Of a DNA stretch of 64,000 nucleotides, positions 17,700 through 27,361 are shown piece after piece. Origin of the DNA: Verrucomicrobiota bacterium (GTDB lineage: Bacteria > Verrucomicrobiota > Verrucomicrobiia > Opitutales > UBA2995); the NCBI GenBank assembly GCA_027622555.1, contig JAQBYJ010000006.1, forward strand, positions 35,184-99,183, in the 5' to 3' direction. The translations under genes and the position numbers were made by a program. The notes under the pieces were generated by a model. It made no database searches. It saw only the letters and a list, made by a program, of their open reading frames with translations, and was not told the origin of the DNA. Position 1 is the first letter of the stretch, and each line of letters starts with the position of its first letter.

Positions 17700-20600
17700 T
17701 CAGATATTTTCCTTTGTCCTATCAAGGACTTCAAAGACTCCTTCTATTACATTTTCTTTTCCAGCGAATAACACTTCGGGCCCTCCATCATGCAGATCTG
17801 CAAACGGCGGTTCATAAAGCGCACTCTTTTCGACGATTCCGCTAGTGGTTAACAATTCGACTACGAGCTCAATAAAGCGTTGCTGAGTACTGGAAAGCGA
17901 ATGGTCTTCCAAATATTTGGAGAATAATTCCAATGCGGCCTTACGATCCATTCCAACAAACCTGCGAACAAGGTAAGGCAAGGAAGGTAAATCGTTCTTT
18001 TCCAACATCCCGTTAAGCAACTCGTGACCATGATCTGCACCCAGCGAGATGAGTATTTCTTCCAACGCCGCTAGATCCTGCCCAGTCAACGGCTCATTCA
18101 TTCTCAATTTGTGAATGGCCAATTGATCCTGATTACTCTTCAGGTACTCCCTTACCTTTTTTTCGTATTGAGAAGAGGTCATAGTTGGAGCGTTGATGGG
18201 CGAGACTTCTTCAACACTCATGATCTCATCGTCGAGATTGGTATACACACTATGAGATGAGGTCTTTTCGACAAACTGAGCGAGGTCCCGCAGTTTCCGC
18301 CTTATCTCCTCTATCTGTTCAAGTGTGATGCCTTCCCAGAACTCCACTTGCTGAATCATTTGGATAAACGCCAGTTGCGCCTTGATAGCTGGTATAGTCG
18401 GCTTTCCCTCCAATACCTCAGCGATACCGATGACCTTCTTTCGAAGGTTTTCAAACAACCCGAAATTCTTCTCAAGTGTTGCCAACTGCATTTTTAAACA
18501 AATTAAATCAAACCGCTTGGCTTCCAGTTTTTCTATGGGCAAGGAATCGGGAAGTCCGGCGACTTTTAGGTTAAGGATAGCCACGTCTTCCTCCTTGATC
18601 GACTCCCAGGCAGCGGCGTTTTCAAATTGCTCCACAGCTTCAAGCTGCATACGAACCAAAAAGTTTTTCTTCGGCATCGCCTGGACTTGATTGAGCAAAT
18701 GTTTGGCAACGGCAGCCCTCACTTCCGCATTCCCCGCATCTTCATGAACCTGTAAATCTACCAAGGATAGTAATCGAACTCGCTCGGTAAACAGTAACTG
18801 CCCCAATGACATTCCTCCTCCGCCTTCGATTCCGGTCGGGTTTTCTTTGAAAAATTTAAAGTTACCGCAGAAATCAAAGACCCTGAAGTCCTCTTTATCC
18901 TTCCCGCAGTCAAAGAGATCAGGGCAGAGGCGCGTGCCACGGCCCACCATCTGCCAGAATTTGATTCTCGAATACACCGGCTTGATAAAAGCCAGGTTCG
19001 CCACCTCGGGCACATCGATACCTGTATCCAACATATCTACACTGATGGCAATGTGGGGTTCCTTGTCTTTGATTGAAAACTCATCGATCAGCGACTGCGC
19101 GTATTTGACCTGATTATCGATGATACGAGCAAAGTGTCCCGCGTAGTGAGGGTAATGTTCATCGAAACGCTTCTGGATAAAAACGGCATGCTTATGGTTT
19201 CGGGCAAAGATGATTGTTTTGGCCAAACGATCCCCGCCCTCCACCTTATGGCCATGCTCCATCAGCTCCTTTAGCGCCGCATCCACGGTACCGGTATTAA
19301 AGAGCCATTGGTTGATCGCGGCAGCGTTTACTTTTTTCGGAGCCCCACCTTCTTCTCCACGATCACCCCACTCCTTGCTTTCCCATTCTTCCTTTTCTTC
19401 GTCGCTGAGGTCGTCGTATACGATACTCTGGCTTGGATATCTTAAATCGATCAGCTTTGCCTTCGGCGGAACGAGATAACCGTCGTTCACAGCTGTCTCC
19501 AACTCATAAGCATCGGTCGGCACTCCATTCTCCAGGTCGAAAAGCCCGTAGGTGTTTCGGTCTATATGATCACGCGGCGTTGCCGTCAGTCCCAGTAGGA
19601 GTGAATCGAAGTAGGCAAAGATGTGCTTGTATTTCTGATACACGGAGCAGTGAGCCTCATCGATGATAATCAAGTCGAAGTAGCCGCTGCCAAAACGGGC
19701 GATCCCATTGTCCGTTTCGTTGATCAAACCCATCATTGAAGGATAAGTGCACACATACACGCGTCCTTCTGTATTCTTTTCGGTTACAAGATTCACTGTG
19801 TTGCATTCAGGTAAATGCGTTTTGAAGGCGTTCGCCGCCTGCCGGACGAGTGATATGCGGTCAGCGAGGAAAAGCGTGCGCTTCACCCAGTTGTTGCGCT
19901 GCAAAAGGTCAGCCAGCGCAATCGCCGTTCTTGTCTTCCCGGTTCCAGTAGCCATGACCAGCAGGTTCTTTCGGTGCTTGGATTCAAAGTCTTCACACAC
20001 CTTCATGATGGCTCGCTTCTGATAGTAGCGCCCGGCGATCGCCTCATTGATTTGTTTAGAATCGGCGTTTTGTCGCGACTCACGTCAGCTGGATCATCAA
20101 CTCCAGTTCTTCTCGGTTATGATATCCCGCAACCTCCCTGGGTGGATAGGCGGTGTCGTCCCAGATATTAATCTTGTAGCCGTTTGTATAGAAGATAACC
20201 GGTCTCTGCCCATGCATCTGCTCCAGGCAATCTGCATACAATTTGGCCTGCTGCTTACCGACTGCGGCGTCTTTTGTCGTTCGTTTGGCCTCTACCAGTC
20301 CTAGAGGTTTTCCGTCGTATCCCCAAAGCACATAGTCGGCAAATCCCTCCCCGGAGTTTGTGGGCATTCCCTGCACGGGATACTCCTTATCCTCTTTATT
20401 TTCCAACGTCCACCCGGCACGAGCCAGCTCTAGGTCGATCAGGTATTTCCGCGTATCTGCTTCCGAGTAGTCGTGCGTATCCGGCTTTGCTTCGTTGGCT
20501 CTGCGCGCTGCGCTTATTCGCAGTTGAAGTTGCTTATGCTTTTCATCGATCTCCGCTTCCTTGTCCGCCAGTAGCTTCGCTTTTTTGGCAAGTTCGGCTT

Positions 20601-21081
20601 CCAATGCGGCAAGCTTGGGTCCACTTAGATCTTCGTCGGCAGCAACCGCTTCTTGAGGAATAAGCCCAACTTCAAACTCCTTAACCTCAGCCAACCCTTG
20701 GCGGTGGTAAGTCCGCGCCAGCCAATACAGTGAGTGAAACAACTCCTTAACCACCTGCTGCGCTTCCCATTGTTTTACCGGTCGACGCGAATTGTGCACC
20801 GCCAGGTTACCCGCCTGTTGGATCACTTTGGCTTTGTGAAAAATCTGCTCAGGAACGACCTCCCTGAACTTACTTCCGTGGATCAACGATCCCAGCTTGG
20901 TATCGTAGGGTAGTTCCAGTTGACTGTCGTGTTCGTATAGCCATTGGACGGCGATTTCGAGTGCCAGACGCGCATAGATGCAAGCCGACCGCGCATCCGT
21001 ATACGCATAGCCTTCCGCCTTTTTCCCTGCTTCGTAAAGCTGGGGAAACTCTTTGCTCAGAAATTCGAAGTTCGATTCCAT
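17700..21081 (-). pseudogene. hsdR: Type I restriction enzyme R subunit, frameshifted
   Basis: Two adjoining frames make one HsdR of about 1,125 residues. The N-terminal part (20080-21081) holds the nuclease motif ending V-E-A-K-R-T and a coiled region. The C-terminal part (17700 to about 20090) holds the motor: A-T-G-T-G-K-T Walker A, D-E-A-H, and Q-M-V-G-R-G-T-R. The reading frame is lost at about 20087. Removing one base there (A on the plus strand) gives I-Q-R-R-E-S-R and joins the two halves through E-A-I-A-G-R-Y-Y-Q. The site is not a homopolymer. As written, the protein would end after the nuclease domain and lack the translocase. Confidence 0.85.
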
Positions 21082-21158
21082 GGTGACTGCAGGGTAGGTT
21101 TTGAAGGGATTAACAAACGTTGGCAATGCGTATACTTTATGCGCAAAAGTCCACTCCC

Positions 21159-22175
21159 TTACTGCTTACACCTTTCTTCAAAATCTTTCACCGTTTTCAA
21201 CACTTCATCAAACGAAGGAAAATCTCCGAAGAACATCGTTCTTTGCATCTCCATATAATCTGCCTTCCAGAAATCCAGTGTTTCTTCCTTCGGTTGAATA
21301 GCAAGGTCCCCAATATCAAACGCCTCCCAATCCATCCAGGAGTATCCAAAGAAGGCCGATCGATGCTCAATCACGCGGGCAAGTAGATCTGTATTCCTCA
21401 CTGCTTCCATTGCGACCCCTTTCTTTATCAATTGGTAAACATCGTAATAGTGCCGAGACAACCTTCGGTTCTTTACTTTGCCTGGCGGCCTGAAGTTCTC
21501 CTCGTGAAGCAGTAGCAACTTATCCAGACAGGTTCGCTCTTTCGCAACCACCCGAACTTTTACCTTAGGTTCTTCAAAGTAATTGGGTGCCACTTCTGCG
21601 GAGTAGGACACTACCTGAGTCCATTCAATCGGCCAGGTTGCAGAACGAGCGCCCATTTCGATTTTCACTTCACGTGGTATATACGCATCGAGTCCATCCG
21701 GATACACACTGGCATACTTAAAAAGTAAAGTCATCCCATCTACGTCATCGGGATCCGCTACCAGCATCCCATGCTCTCCCAGAATCTGCTCAACACTTCG
21801 GCTCAAAGCCGGTTTCAGTCGCTCAGCTATTAACTTACGACAGGCTTCCTTTAGCAGGTCGAAGCGTTTTCTTCGCTGCTTCTTACTGGGAGCTTTCTCT
21901 GGACTTTCGTTTCCGCCAAATCCCAAAAAACTACGATCAATAACGATATCAATATCTTCAGAAAACCGGTCGATCAATTTCCATGCCTTCGATAAAGAAG
22001 TACCGCCCTTAAAGACCAACGCTTCTCCAACTCCTTCCAAAGCGAACAATTCCCCCAAGATCCAGCATACCCAGAAATCCTTTTCAATGCTGATAGCCGA
22101 TAGATTGAGTTGGTTAGACGTTTCCTCGAAGACAATCCGCTTCTCATCATCAGACACTAAAGCAAAGGCATCCAT
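21159..22175 (-). CDS. AbiEii/AbiGii-type nucleotidyltransferase toxin
   Basis: A 338-residue protein with the nucleotidyltransferase signature F-K-G-G-T-S-L-S-K-A-W, then R-F-S-E-D-I-D-I-V-I at about residues 56-78. The Lys, the G-G-S/T loop and the two Asp residues are as expected for AbiEii-type enzymes, which modify tRNA ends or nucleotides and stop phage growth or cell growth. It begins 2 bases after the DUF6088/AbiEi-like gene, the normal antitoxin-toxin order. The pair sits between hsdS and hsdR. The gene is intact. Confidence 0.87.
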   Translation of the reverse strand: MDAFALVSDDEKRIVFEETSNQLNLSAISIEKDFWVCWILGELFALEGVGEALVFKGGTSLSKAWKLIDRFSEDIDIVIDRSFLGFGGNESPEKAPSKKQRRKRFDLLKEACRKLIAERLKPALSRSVEQILGEHGMLVADPDDVDGMTLLFKYASVYPDGLDAYIPREVKIEMGARSATWPIEWTQVVSYSAEVAPNYFEEPKVKVRVVAKERTCLDKLLLLHEENFRPPGKVKNRRLSRHYYDVYQLIKKGVAMEAVRNTDLLARVIEHRSAFFGYSWMDWEAFDIGDLAIQPKEETLDFWKADYMEMQRTMFFGDFPSFDEVLKTVKDFEERCKQ

Positions 22176-22177
22176 AC

Positions 22178-22777
22178 CTAGTCTGCGGCTATGGCTCGGA
22201 ATATCGGACCCATCCAGGCAGGTGCAAATTGCACGTCTTTCAACAAACGTTTCCTGTCACTATCGCTCAACTTTCTGCGCAAGACCTTAACCGTTTGATT
22301 ATCCACGTGATCTTTCCCCATGGATCTTAACGCTTGAATCACGAGGCCGGTCACTCGGTCACTCGTTGCCATGTTTCGGGGCGAAGTATTTATCAGTTCA
22401 ATCGTCCGATTTCCGACTCTCACCTTTCTACCTTTGCCATCGGTCAGGTAAACAACGCGCATCGGCACTTGGGTCGACAATCCCAGCAAGTTGGCCGCAT
22501 AAGCCCCCGTTGGCATCACGCGAACGCTGTCTCGGTCTTTCAAGGCACTGACAATCGCGTCTACCGAGGGTGATAAGACGCCCAGTTTGGGGTGCGTTTT
22601 CGGGTAGTCATACAAGCCTCGGGCGATGTTCCTAATCGTACCTTTCTTGGCCAATCGGTGCAAAACAAGGCCTATGGCTTGGCGACTTCCCAGATCCTTG
22701 AAATGATTTGGAGTAAACACCCAACCCCTCTTCTTACCGTATATTCGGCTAATGACCTTTTTATCAATGCTTTGCAT
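22178..22777 (-). CDS. DUF6088 / AbiEi-like antitoxin
   Basis: A 199-residue protein. It has an N-terminal winged-helix-like region (I-S-R-I-Y-G-K-K-R-G-W-V-F-T-P near residue 9), then A-R-G-L-Y-D-Y-P near 54, and a C-terminal domain with P-T-G-A-Y-A-A-N-L-L-G-L. This is the usual companion of AbiEii-type toxins and acts as antitoxin and autorepressor. The ATG at 22777 was chosen over a GTG three bases before. A near-perfect palindrome at 22799-22826 just upstream is a probable operator. A shortened paralogue lies at 22963-23202. Confidence 0.82.
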   Translation of the reverse strand: MQSIDKKVISRIYGKKRGWVFTPNHFKDLGSRQAIGLVLHRLAKKGTIRNIARGLYDYPKTHPKLGVLSPSVDAIVSALKDRDSVRVMPTGAYAANLLGLSTQVPMRVVYLTDGKGRKVRVGNRTIELINTSPRNMATSDRVTGLVIQALRSMGKDHVDNQTVKVLRRKLSDSDRKRLLKDVQFAPAWMGPIFRAIAAD

Positions 22778-22798
22778 CACATCATCTGATCCAATTTT

Positions 22799-22826
22799 GT
22801 AACAAAAAGCATATACTTTTTATTAC
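22799..22826. promoter_or_regulatory. Near-perfect palindrome upstream of AbiEi-like gene
   Basis: The arms GTAAcAAAAAGcATAT and the reverse complement side ...ACTTTTTaTTAC form a 28-bp inverted repeat with only two mismatched positions. It lies about 22 bases before the antitoxin start codon. AbiEi proteins bind inverted repeats at their own promoter, so autorepression is likely. The core AAGCATAT also occurs in the palindrome at 23221-23252. Confidence 0.5.
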
Positions 22827-22858
22827 AAGAAAATACGTATACTGCCCCCAAGTAAGTT

Positions 22859-22903
22859 CCTGACCCCGGCCTTCCGGGACGGTCCCGGAAGGCCGGGGTC
22901 AGG
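22859..22903. repeat. 22-bp perfect inverted repeat with one-base loop
   Basis: Arm 22859-22880 (starting CCTGACCCCGG and ending CCGGGAC) is followed by a single G and then its exact reverse complement (22882-22903). At RNA level this is an extremely stable GC-rich hairpin. It is not followed by a T-run on either strand, so it does not look like a simple terminator. It may be a REP- or MITE-like element; no second copy was seen in the window. Confidence 0.75.
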
Positions 22904-22962
22904 ATGACAAATTACCCTAAGCACAGGCCAGGACAAGACCTAAAAAGATGAGAAATCCATCT

Positions 22963-23202
22963 CTACTTCCCACTCAATCGGCTGATGAAGTCACCAAGCG
23001 AAATCGGTCCTCCATCATCTTTGATAACCCCGATCGTCGAAGGTTTGAAAATGGGTGCCAGCACCAGGGCGATATCCCTATCTTTCAGTGCATTCACGAT
23101 CGCATCCGAACTGCCGAGATCCAAGAAATGTTTTGGAGTAAACACCCAACCCCTATGCTTCACATAAATACGGCTAAGCATCTCTTTATCCGTGGTTTGC
23201 AC
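22963..23202 (-). pseudogene. Internally deleted DUF6088/AbiEi-like paralogue
   Basis: Seventy-nine codons. The first 32 residues (R-I-Y-V-K-H-R-G-W-V-F-T-P-K-H-F) match the N-terminus of the DUF6088 protein at 22178-22777. The frame then jumps directly to the A-I-V-N-A-L-K-D-R-D block, which lies about 80 residues into the full protein, and ends in unrelated sequence. It is an in-frame internal deletion and C-terminal loss, so a relic of a second AbiE locus. No AbiEii partner follows it. A palindrome with the same AAGCATAT core remains just upstream. Confidence 0.7.
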
Positions 23203-23220
23203 AATTATTGAATAAAGCTT

Positions 23221-23252
23221 CAGTCACCAACAAAGCATATTTTTGGTGACTG
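23221..23252. promoter_or_regulatory. Palindrome upstream of the AbiEi-like relic
   Basis: CAGTCACCAA at 23221-23230 is matched by TTGGTGACTG at 23243-23252, with a core holding AAGCATAT. It lies 18 bases upstream of the relic start codon, the same position as the palindrome before the intact copy. The arms differ between the two, which would fit operators that diverged so each repressor binds only its own site. Confidence 0.45.
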
Positions 23253-23279
23253 TAAATCTCGAAATCACCTCACCGATAT

Positions 23280-23344
23280 GGATCGCGAATCTCCCGATTC
23301 GCTTGTATCGGCTTACGCTGTGCGAATCGGGAGATTCGCGATCC
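23280..23344. repeat. REP hairpin pair (BIME-like), left of RAYT gene
   Basis: A 23-bp module beginning GGATCGCGAATC and ending GATTCGC (23280-23302) is followed after 19 bases by its exact reverse complement (23322-23344). Each module is itself a hairpin: GCGAATC, loop TCCC, GATTCGC, with a GGAT head. This is the architecture of REP sequences mobilised by RAYT transposases. The RAYT gene starts 44 bases to the right. Confidence 0.85.
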
Positions 23345-23387
23345 GGATAAATGTAACTCGACGAAGCATCCCATCCTGCTGTATCCG

Positions 23388-24080
23388 TTGAACATGCCAT
23401 CGAACGATGCTTCGAAACCTCCGGGTTCCTGGCTGCCCCAGACCTGGCAGTCCCGTGGTTACCTTCCCCATTTCCAGAGCAAGGACCATGTCCAGCATGT
23501 TACCGTACACCTGGCCGATAGCCTGCCGACCTCCGCCATTCAGCGCATCGAAGAGTTGATAAAGGAGATGCCGGAACCGGAACAGCCGGTCGAACGGAGA
23601 AAACAGCTACAGGACTGGATGGATGCCGGACATGGTTCGTGCGTTCTGGAAATCGACGCCTTGGCGAAACAGATGGAAGAAACGCTTCTTCATTTCGATG
23701 GCCTGCGCTACCGGACCTTAGCCTGGGTGATCATGCCCAACCATTTCCACATACTGTTCCAACCAACCGGTGATTGGCTCCTGTCAAAAATTGTCGCATC
23801 CTGGAAGAAATTCAGCGCCCGGGCTATTCGCGATTGGTTAAAAGCAAATCAGGAGATTTGCGATCCCAGGTACACCCGGCTTCTGAACTGCAAATCCATC
23901 TGGCAGCCGGAGTATTTTGACCGGTATATCCGGAACTCGGAACACCTCAAAAAAACCGAAGACTACATCCACCAGAATCCCGTAAAGGCCGGACTCGTAG
24001 CCAAGCCCCGGGACTGGCCCTGGTCCAGCGCTTCCCTCCACCGGGAACATGACACCCTCGAATCACAGGCCCCAGATTAA
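23388..24080 (+). CDS. REP-associated tyrosine transposase (RAYT)
   Basis: A 230-residue Y1 transposase of the TnpA-REP family. The metal-binding HUH motif is seen in M-P-N-H-F-H-I-L-F at about residues 122-130. The probable catalytic Tyr lies in the Y-F-D-R-Y-I-R-N segment near residue 179-183, followed by Y-I-H-Q-N-P-V-K-A-G-L and the W-P-W-S-S-A motif typical of the family. It cleaves single-stranded REP hairpins. REP modules flank it closely on both sides (23280-23344 and 24094-24158). It is the only plus-strand gene within the restriction locus. A start at 23394 is also possible. Confidence 0.9.
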   Translation: MNMPSNDASKPPGSWLPQTWQSRGYLPHFQSKDHVQHVTVHLADSLPTSAIQRIEELIKEMPEPEQPVERRKQLQDWMDAGHGSCVLEIDALAKQMEETLLHFDGLRYRTLAWVIMPNHFHILFQPTGDWLLSKIVASWKKFSARAIRDWLKANQEICDPRYTRLLNCKSIWQPEYFDRYIRNSEHLKKTEDYIHQNPVKAGLVAKPRDWPWSSASLHREHDTLESQAPD

Positions 24081-24093
24081 AAAACCTCCTCCC

Positions 24094-24158
24094 GGATCGC
24101 GAATCTCCCGATTCGCTACCCACAACCGGAAAAATGCAACTCGGGAGAGTTGCGATCC
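24094..24158. repeat. REP hairpin pair, right of RAYT gene
   Basis: Module 24094-24116 has the same sequence as the left copy (GGATCGCGAATC...GATTCGC). The oppositely oriented module 24136-24158 has stem GCAACTC / GAGTTGC around loop GGGA, with the tail GCGATCC. The second type keeps the GGATCGC head and TCTCCCGA loop region when read on the minus strand but has a different, still fully paired stem. This pair begins the 133-bp segment duplicated at 24319. Confidence 0.82.
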
Positions 24159-24160
24159 TG

Positions 24161-24250
24161 TCAGAGTTCTCCTTTGAAGGCACTTTGTTGGAGGGAGTTA
24201 AAGAGGTTGTCGAGTTCAGCCAAGTGGGCGCGTAATAGGGCTCGTATCCA
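24161..24250 (-). pseudogene. 3' fragment of a second hsdS gene
   Basis: On the minus strand this reads R-A-H-L-A-E-L-D-N-L-F-N-S-L-Q-Q-S-A-F-K-G-E-L and a stop. It is nearly identical to the end of the intact HsdS at 24385 ([21 protein letters not shown]). Upstream the frame is lost within 30 codons. Together with the adjoining REP pair it forms a direct duplication (24094-24226 versus 24319-24450). It could be the remnant of a second specificity gene or a product of REP-mediated rearrangement. Confidence 0.75.
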
Positions 24251-24318
24251 ATGCTATTCAATCGGAATAGCAACCCCTCGAATTCACCACTTTCAGGATA
24301 GTCCCGCCCTCTCGCAAC

Positions 24319-24382
24319 GGATCGCGAATCTCCCGATTCGCACCCAGAGCCGGAAAAATGCAACTCGGGAGAGTTGCGATCC
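24319..24382. repeat. REP hairpin pair at the end of hsdS
   Basis: The third REP pair: module 24319-24341 (GCGAATC stem) and the opposite module 24360-24382 (GCAACTC stem). It lies directly downstream of the hsdS stop codon at 24385. This pair and the adjoining hsdS end repeat the arrangement at 24094-24226 with about 10% differences, so the two copies are not very recent. Confidence 0.82.
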
Positions 24383-24384
24383 TG

Positions 24385-25584
24385 TTAAAGTTCTCCTTTG
24401 AAGGCGCGTTGTTGGAGGGAGTTAAAGAGCGTGTCGAGTTCAGCCAAGTGTTTGCGAAGGCGGGCTTTCTGGCGTTCAACCGAAGTGACGAGGTCGGCGA
24501 AGCTTTGTTGGAGGTCGAGGGGTGGTAGCGGAATCGGTAACCTCTTAATGATTCCCATATTTAATCCAGACATGATTGCACCCTTCGCATTTCGTTCCAG
24601 ATACTCACGAGCCATAGGATGATGAAGAAAGTATGAATGAAGAAATTGTGGATGGCACTTTTCTGGATCTAAAGTGATGCAGCAAAGGTGCTTTGTATTA
24701 ATTGAGGTTTCTATCTCAGTTGGAACAATAGCACATCGTCCACAAGTTCCCATGATAGTAATCAATACATCTCCGGGTTTAACCGTGTAGCGTTTCAATA
24801 GCTGATACTTCTCCTCAGAAACGAAACGCGGTTCACCGATTCGAAATTCATTTGCGACGGCATTGTCAATTCCGAGAACACGAATGCCAGCATCAACAAA
24901 CTCACTATGGAGAAGCTGGCTCCCAAACGGACCCGTGCGAATCGAGCCCTTTTCAGCCAACGCAACATTTTCAATACTTTCTACCTTCCAGTCTTGCCGG
25001 ACGGGATCGCCGAACATGTCGAGGAAGGTGGATTGGAGCAGGGTGTCGAGTTGGGCGAGAGATTCCCGCCGCTTCGCCCGCAAGGCGTCCGCCGCATCCA
25101 GGATCTTGGCGATTCGCTTTTGTTCGTCCAAGGGAGGGAGAGGGATTTTGAGTTCCGCAAAAAACTGAGCAGGTACCCTTCGCTGTCCAGCTGCACCTTT
25201 CATTTTATTTTTTCCAGCCCGCCTAATATAAGGATTTCTCAACAAACTAAAAAGATACTTTCCTTCAACACCATCACTGGGACGTATCACATGGAATTCC
25301 GTGGATCCAAATCCCAACTCCCTCGGTAGCGTTTCAGCAAACGCCATTTTACCGTTTTCAAAACAGGGCGTGATTTTTGCGATGATTAAATCGCCTCTCT
25401 GAAACGCCGTGTATCCTTTTGAAACTTCTTTGAATTCACGGTCCACAGGACTTACAATTGAAACAGATTCTTCTGACACAGCTGACATGGGAACAAAGCT
25501 GACTAACTCATCGTTCTTTGTCCCCTTAGACTTATCAAATCGAGGATTTATCTCAGCTATTTCTGCCAAACAGACGTTCATCAC
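24385..25584 (-). CDS. hsdS: Type I restriction-modification specificity subunit
   Basis: A 399-residue HsdS with two target-recognition domains (about residues 1-150 and 195-350), each followed by a conserved helical region: [18 protein letters not shown] near 153 and [12 protein letters not shown] near 355. It determines the bipartite DNA sequence recognised by the complex. Its start overlaps the hsdM stop by 4 bases. The gene is intact although hsdM and hsdR are both disrupted. Its 3' end is duplicated 225 bases downstream. Confidence 0.92.
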   Translation of the reverse strand: MMNVCLAEIAEINPRFDKSKGTKNDELVSFVPMSAVSEESVSIVSPVDREFKEVSKGYTAFQRGDLIIAKITPCFENGKMAFAETLPRELGFGSTEFHVIRPSDGVEGKYLFSLLRNPYIRRAGKNKMKGAAGQRRVPAQFFAELKIPLPPLDEQKRIAKILDAADALRAKRRESLAQLDTLLQSTFLDMFGDPVRQDWKVESIENVALAEKGSIRTGPFGSQLLHSEFVDAGIRVLGIDNAVANEFRIGEPRFVSEEKYQLLKRYTVKPGDVLITIMGTCGRCAIVPTEIETSINTKHLCCITLDPEKCHPQFLHSYFLHHPMAREYLERNAKGAIMSGLNMGIIKRLPIPLPPLDLQQSFADLVTSVERQKARLRKHLAELDTLFNSLQQRAFKGEL

Positions 25585-27164
25585 TTTTTTAACATCCTCT
25601 CCAACACCTTCATCCCCTCTTCAATCTCCTTCTCCAGTTTCTGCAAGCCAGCCAGGATTTCATTGGGAGGATCGTATTGAACTTCCTCATACTCGACTTC
25701 CTTGTATCGATTGATGGAGAGGTCGTAATCTTCCTTGGCGATTTCTTTTTTGGAAACGAGGAAGCTTGGATCGGTGCGTTTGCGATCGTGTTCTGACGGA
25801 CGGCCCGGGCTTCGCGTTAAGCTTCGACCCGACACAGTCGGCGATCCGTCCCTACCTTGAAGATTTCGCCAGCGAGCCAGGATGTCAGGCAGATCGCTTT
25901 TATCCTGAGGGGTCCGCTTGTCATCCAGGGAAAAACCATCGGCCTGCATGTCGTAAAACCAGACCTTATCCGTGCCGCCGGAATTGGTCTTGGTGAAGAG
26001 CAGGATAGCGGTGGAGACTCCAGCGTAGGGTTTGAACACGCCGGAAGGCATAGAAATAATGGCATCGAGTTTCTGTTCCTCGACCAAGGTTTTTCTCAGC
26101 GACTTGTGTGCCTTTGAACTGCCAAACAAAACACCATCGGGCACAATGATCGCCGCTCGGCCACCGGTCTTCAACAAACGCAAAAAGAGAGCGAGGAAAA
26201 GCAGCTCGGTCTTTTTCGTCTTCACGATCTGCAAGAGATCCTTGGCGGTGGCTTCGTAATCGAGACTCCCGGCAAAGGGCGGATTGGCCAGAATGAGCGA
26301 ATAGGCCCCGGCATCCCCGGCATGGGTTTCCTCCAGGGAATCCTTATAGCGGATATCCGGATTTTCCACCCCATGCAGCATCATGTTCATGCTGCCGATC
26401 CGCAACATGGTGCTATCGAAATCGTAACCGTGAAAGGTCTTTTCGTTAAAGCGTTTCCGGCTGCGGGTGTCTTTGAAAATGGTATCGCCATGGTGATCGC
26501 GCAGATACTCGTTGGCCGCCACCAGGAAACCGCAGGTGCCGCAAGCCGGATCGCAGATCGTATCCGTCGGCTGAGGGTCCATCATATCAACCATCAGCTT
26601 TATGATATGCCGTGGTGTCCGGAACTAACCGTTCTGTCCCGCGCTGGCAATCTTGCCCAGCATATATTCATACAAATCGCCCTTGGTATCACGATCCGTC
26701 ATCTCGATCAAGTCGAGTTGATCCACCACATTCGACAACAAACTCGGCTTGGGAAACATGAAGATGGCATCCCGCATGTGACGCGTAAACGAACTCTCAT
26801 CCTCCCCTTCACTCGGTCCCTTTCCATTCTGACCCAGCGCCTTCATAAAAGGAAAGGCCTCATCCTTCACCAGGTTGAACATGGTCTCCGGGGCCAGGTT
26901 CTTGAACCGGCTCCAGCGCAGTTCCTGACAATCGACCTTCGATCCCTCCACCGCCGGATTCTTTCCCTCCGGAAACACCGGCTCCTCAATCGCTTTTTTT
27001 GTCCGGTTGGCCTTGGCCTCCCGCAACGTATGGAGCTCATCCAGTCGCTTAATAAACAGCAAGTAGGTCAACTGCTCAATCACCGTCAACGGATTGGCAA
27101 TTCCGCCCGCCCACATAGCATTCCAGATGCTGTCTACTTTGGATCTGATTTCACCAGTTATCAT
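25581..27164 (-). pseudogene. hsdM: Type I DNA methyltransferase M subunit with in-frame amber codon
   Basis: The full frame of 527 codons is interrupted only by TAG at 26625-26627. Before it comes the HsdM N-terminal domain ending L-G-K-I-A-S-A-G-Q-N-G. After it the same frame goes straight on with [11 protein letters not shown], the usual continuation (G-Q-F-x-T-P-R). A CAG to TAG change is therefore the simplest explanation. The catalytic part has [10 protein letters not shown] (motif I) and N-P-P-F (motif IV). An internal ATG at 26594 could give an N-truncated product. Without readthrough the methylase should be inactive. Confidence 0.88.
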
Positions 27165-27361
27165 AAATTCACTAGAAAGTTAAAGTTGAGATTTTCCAAG
27201 CTTGCCCTTTTTAGGAAACCTAAGTTTTTGTGCACTAAAATACAAAGGCAATTGCTACATGGGAAACAGCATGAACGTATGTTTAGTATTGCTAGGAGCA
27301 ATAACTTTTTCTTAATTCAGAATCCAAAAGGAGGTCCACCGTAAAACTTGAAGAACATATC

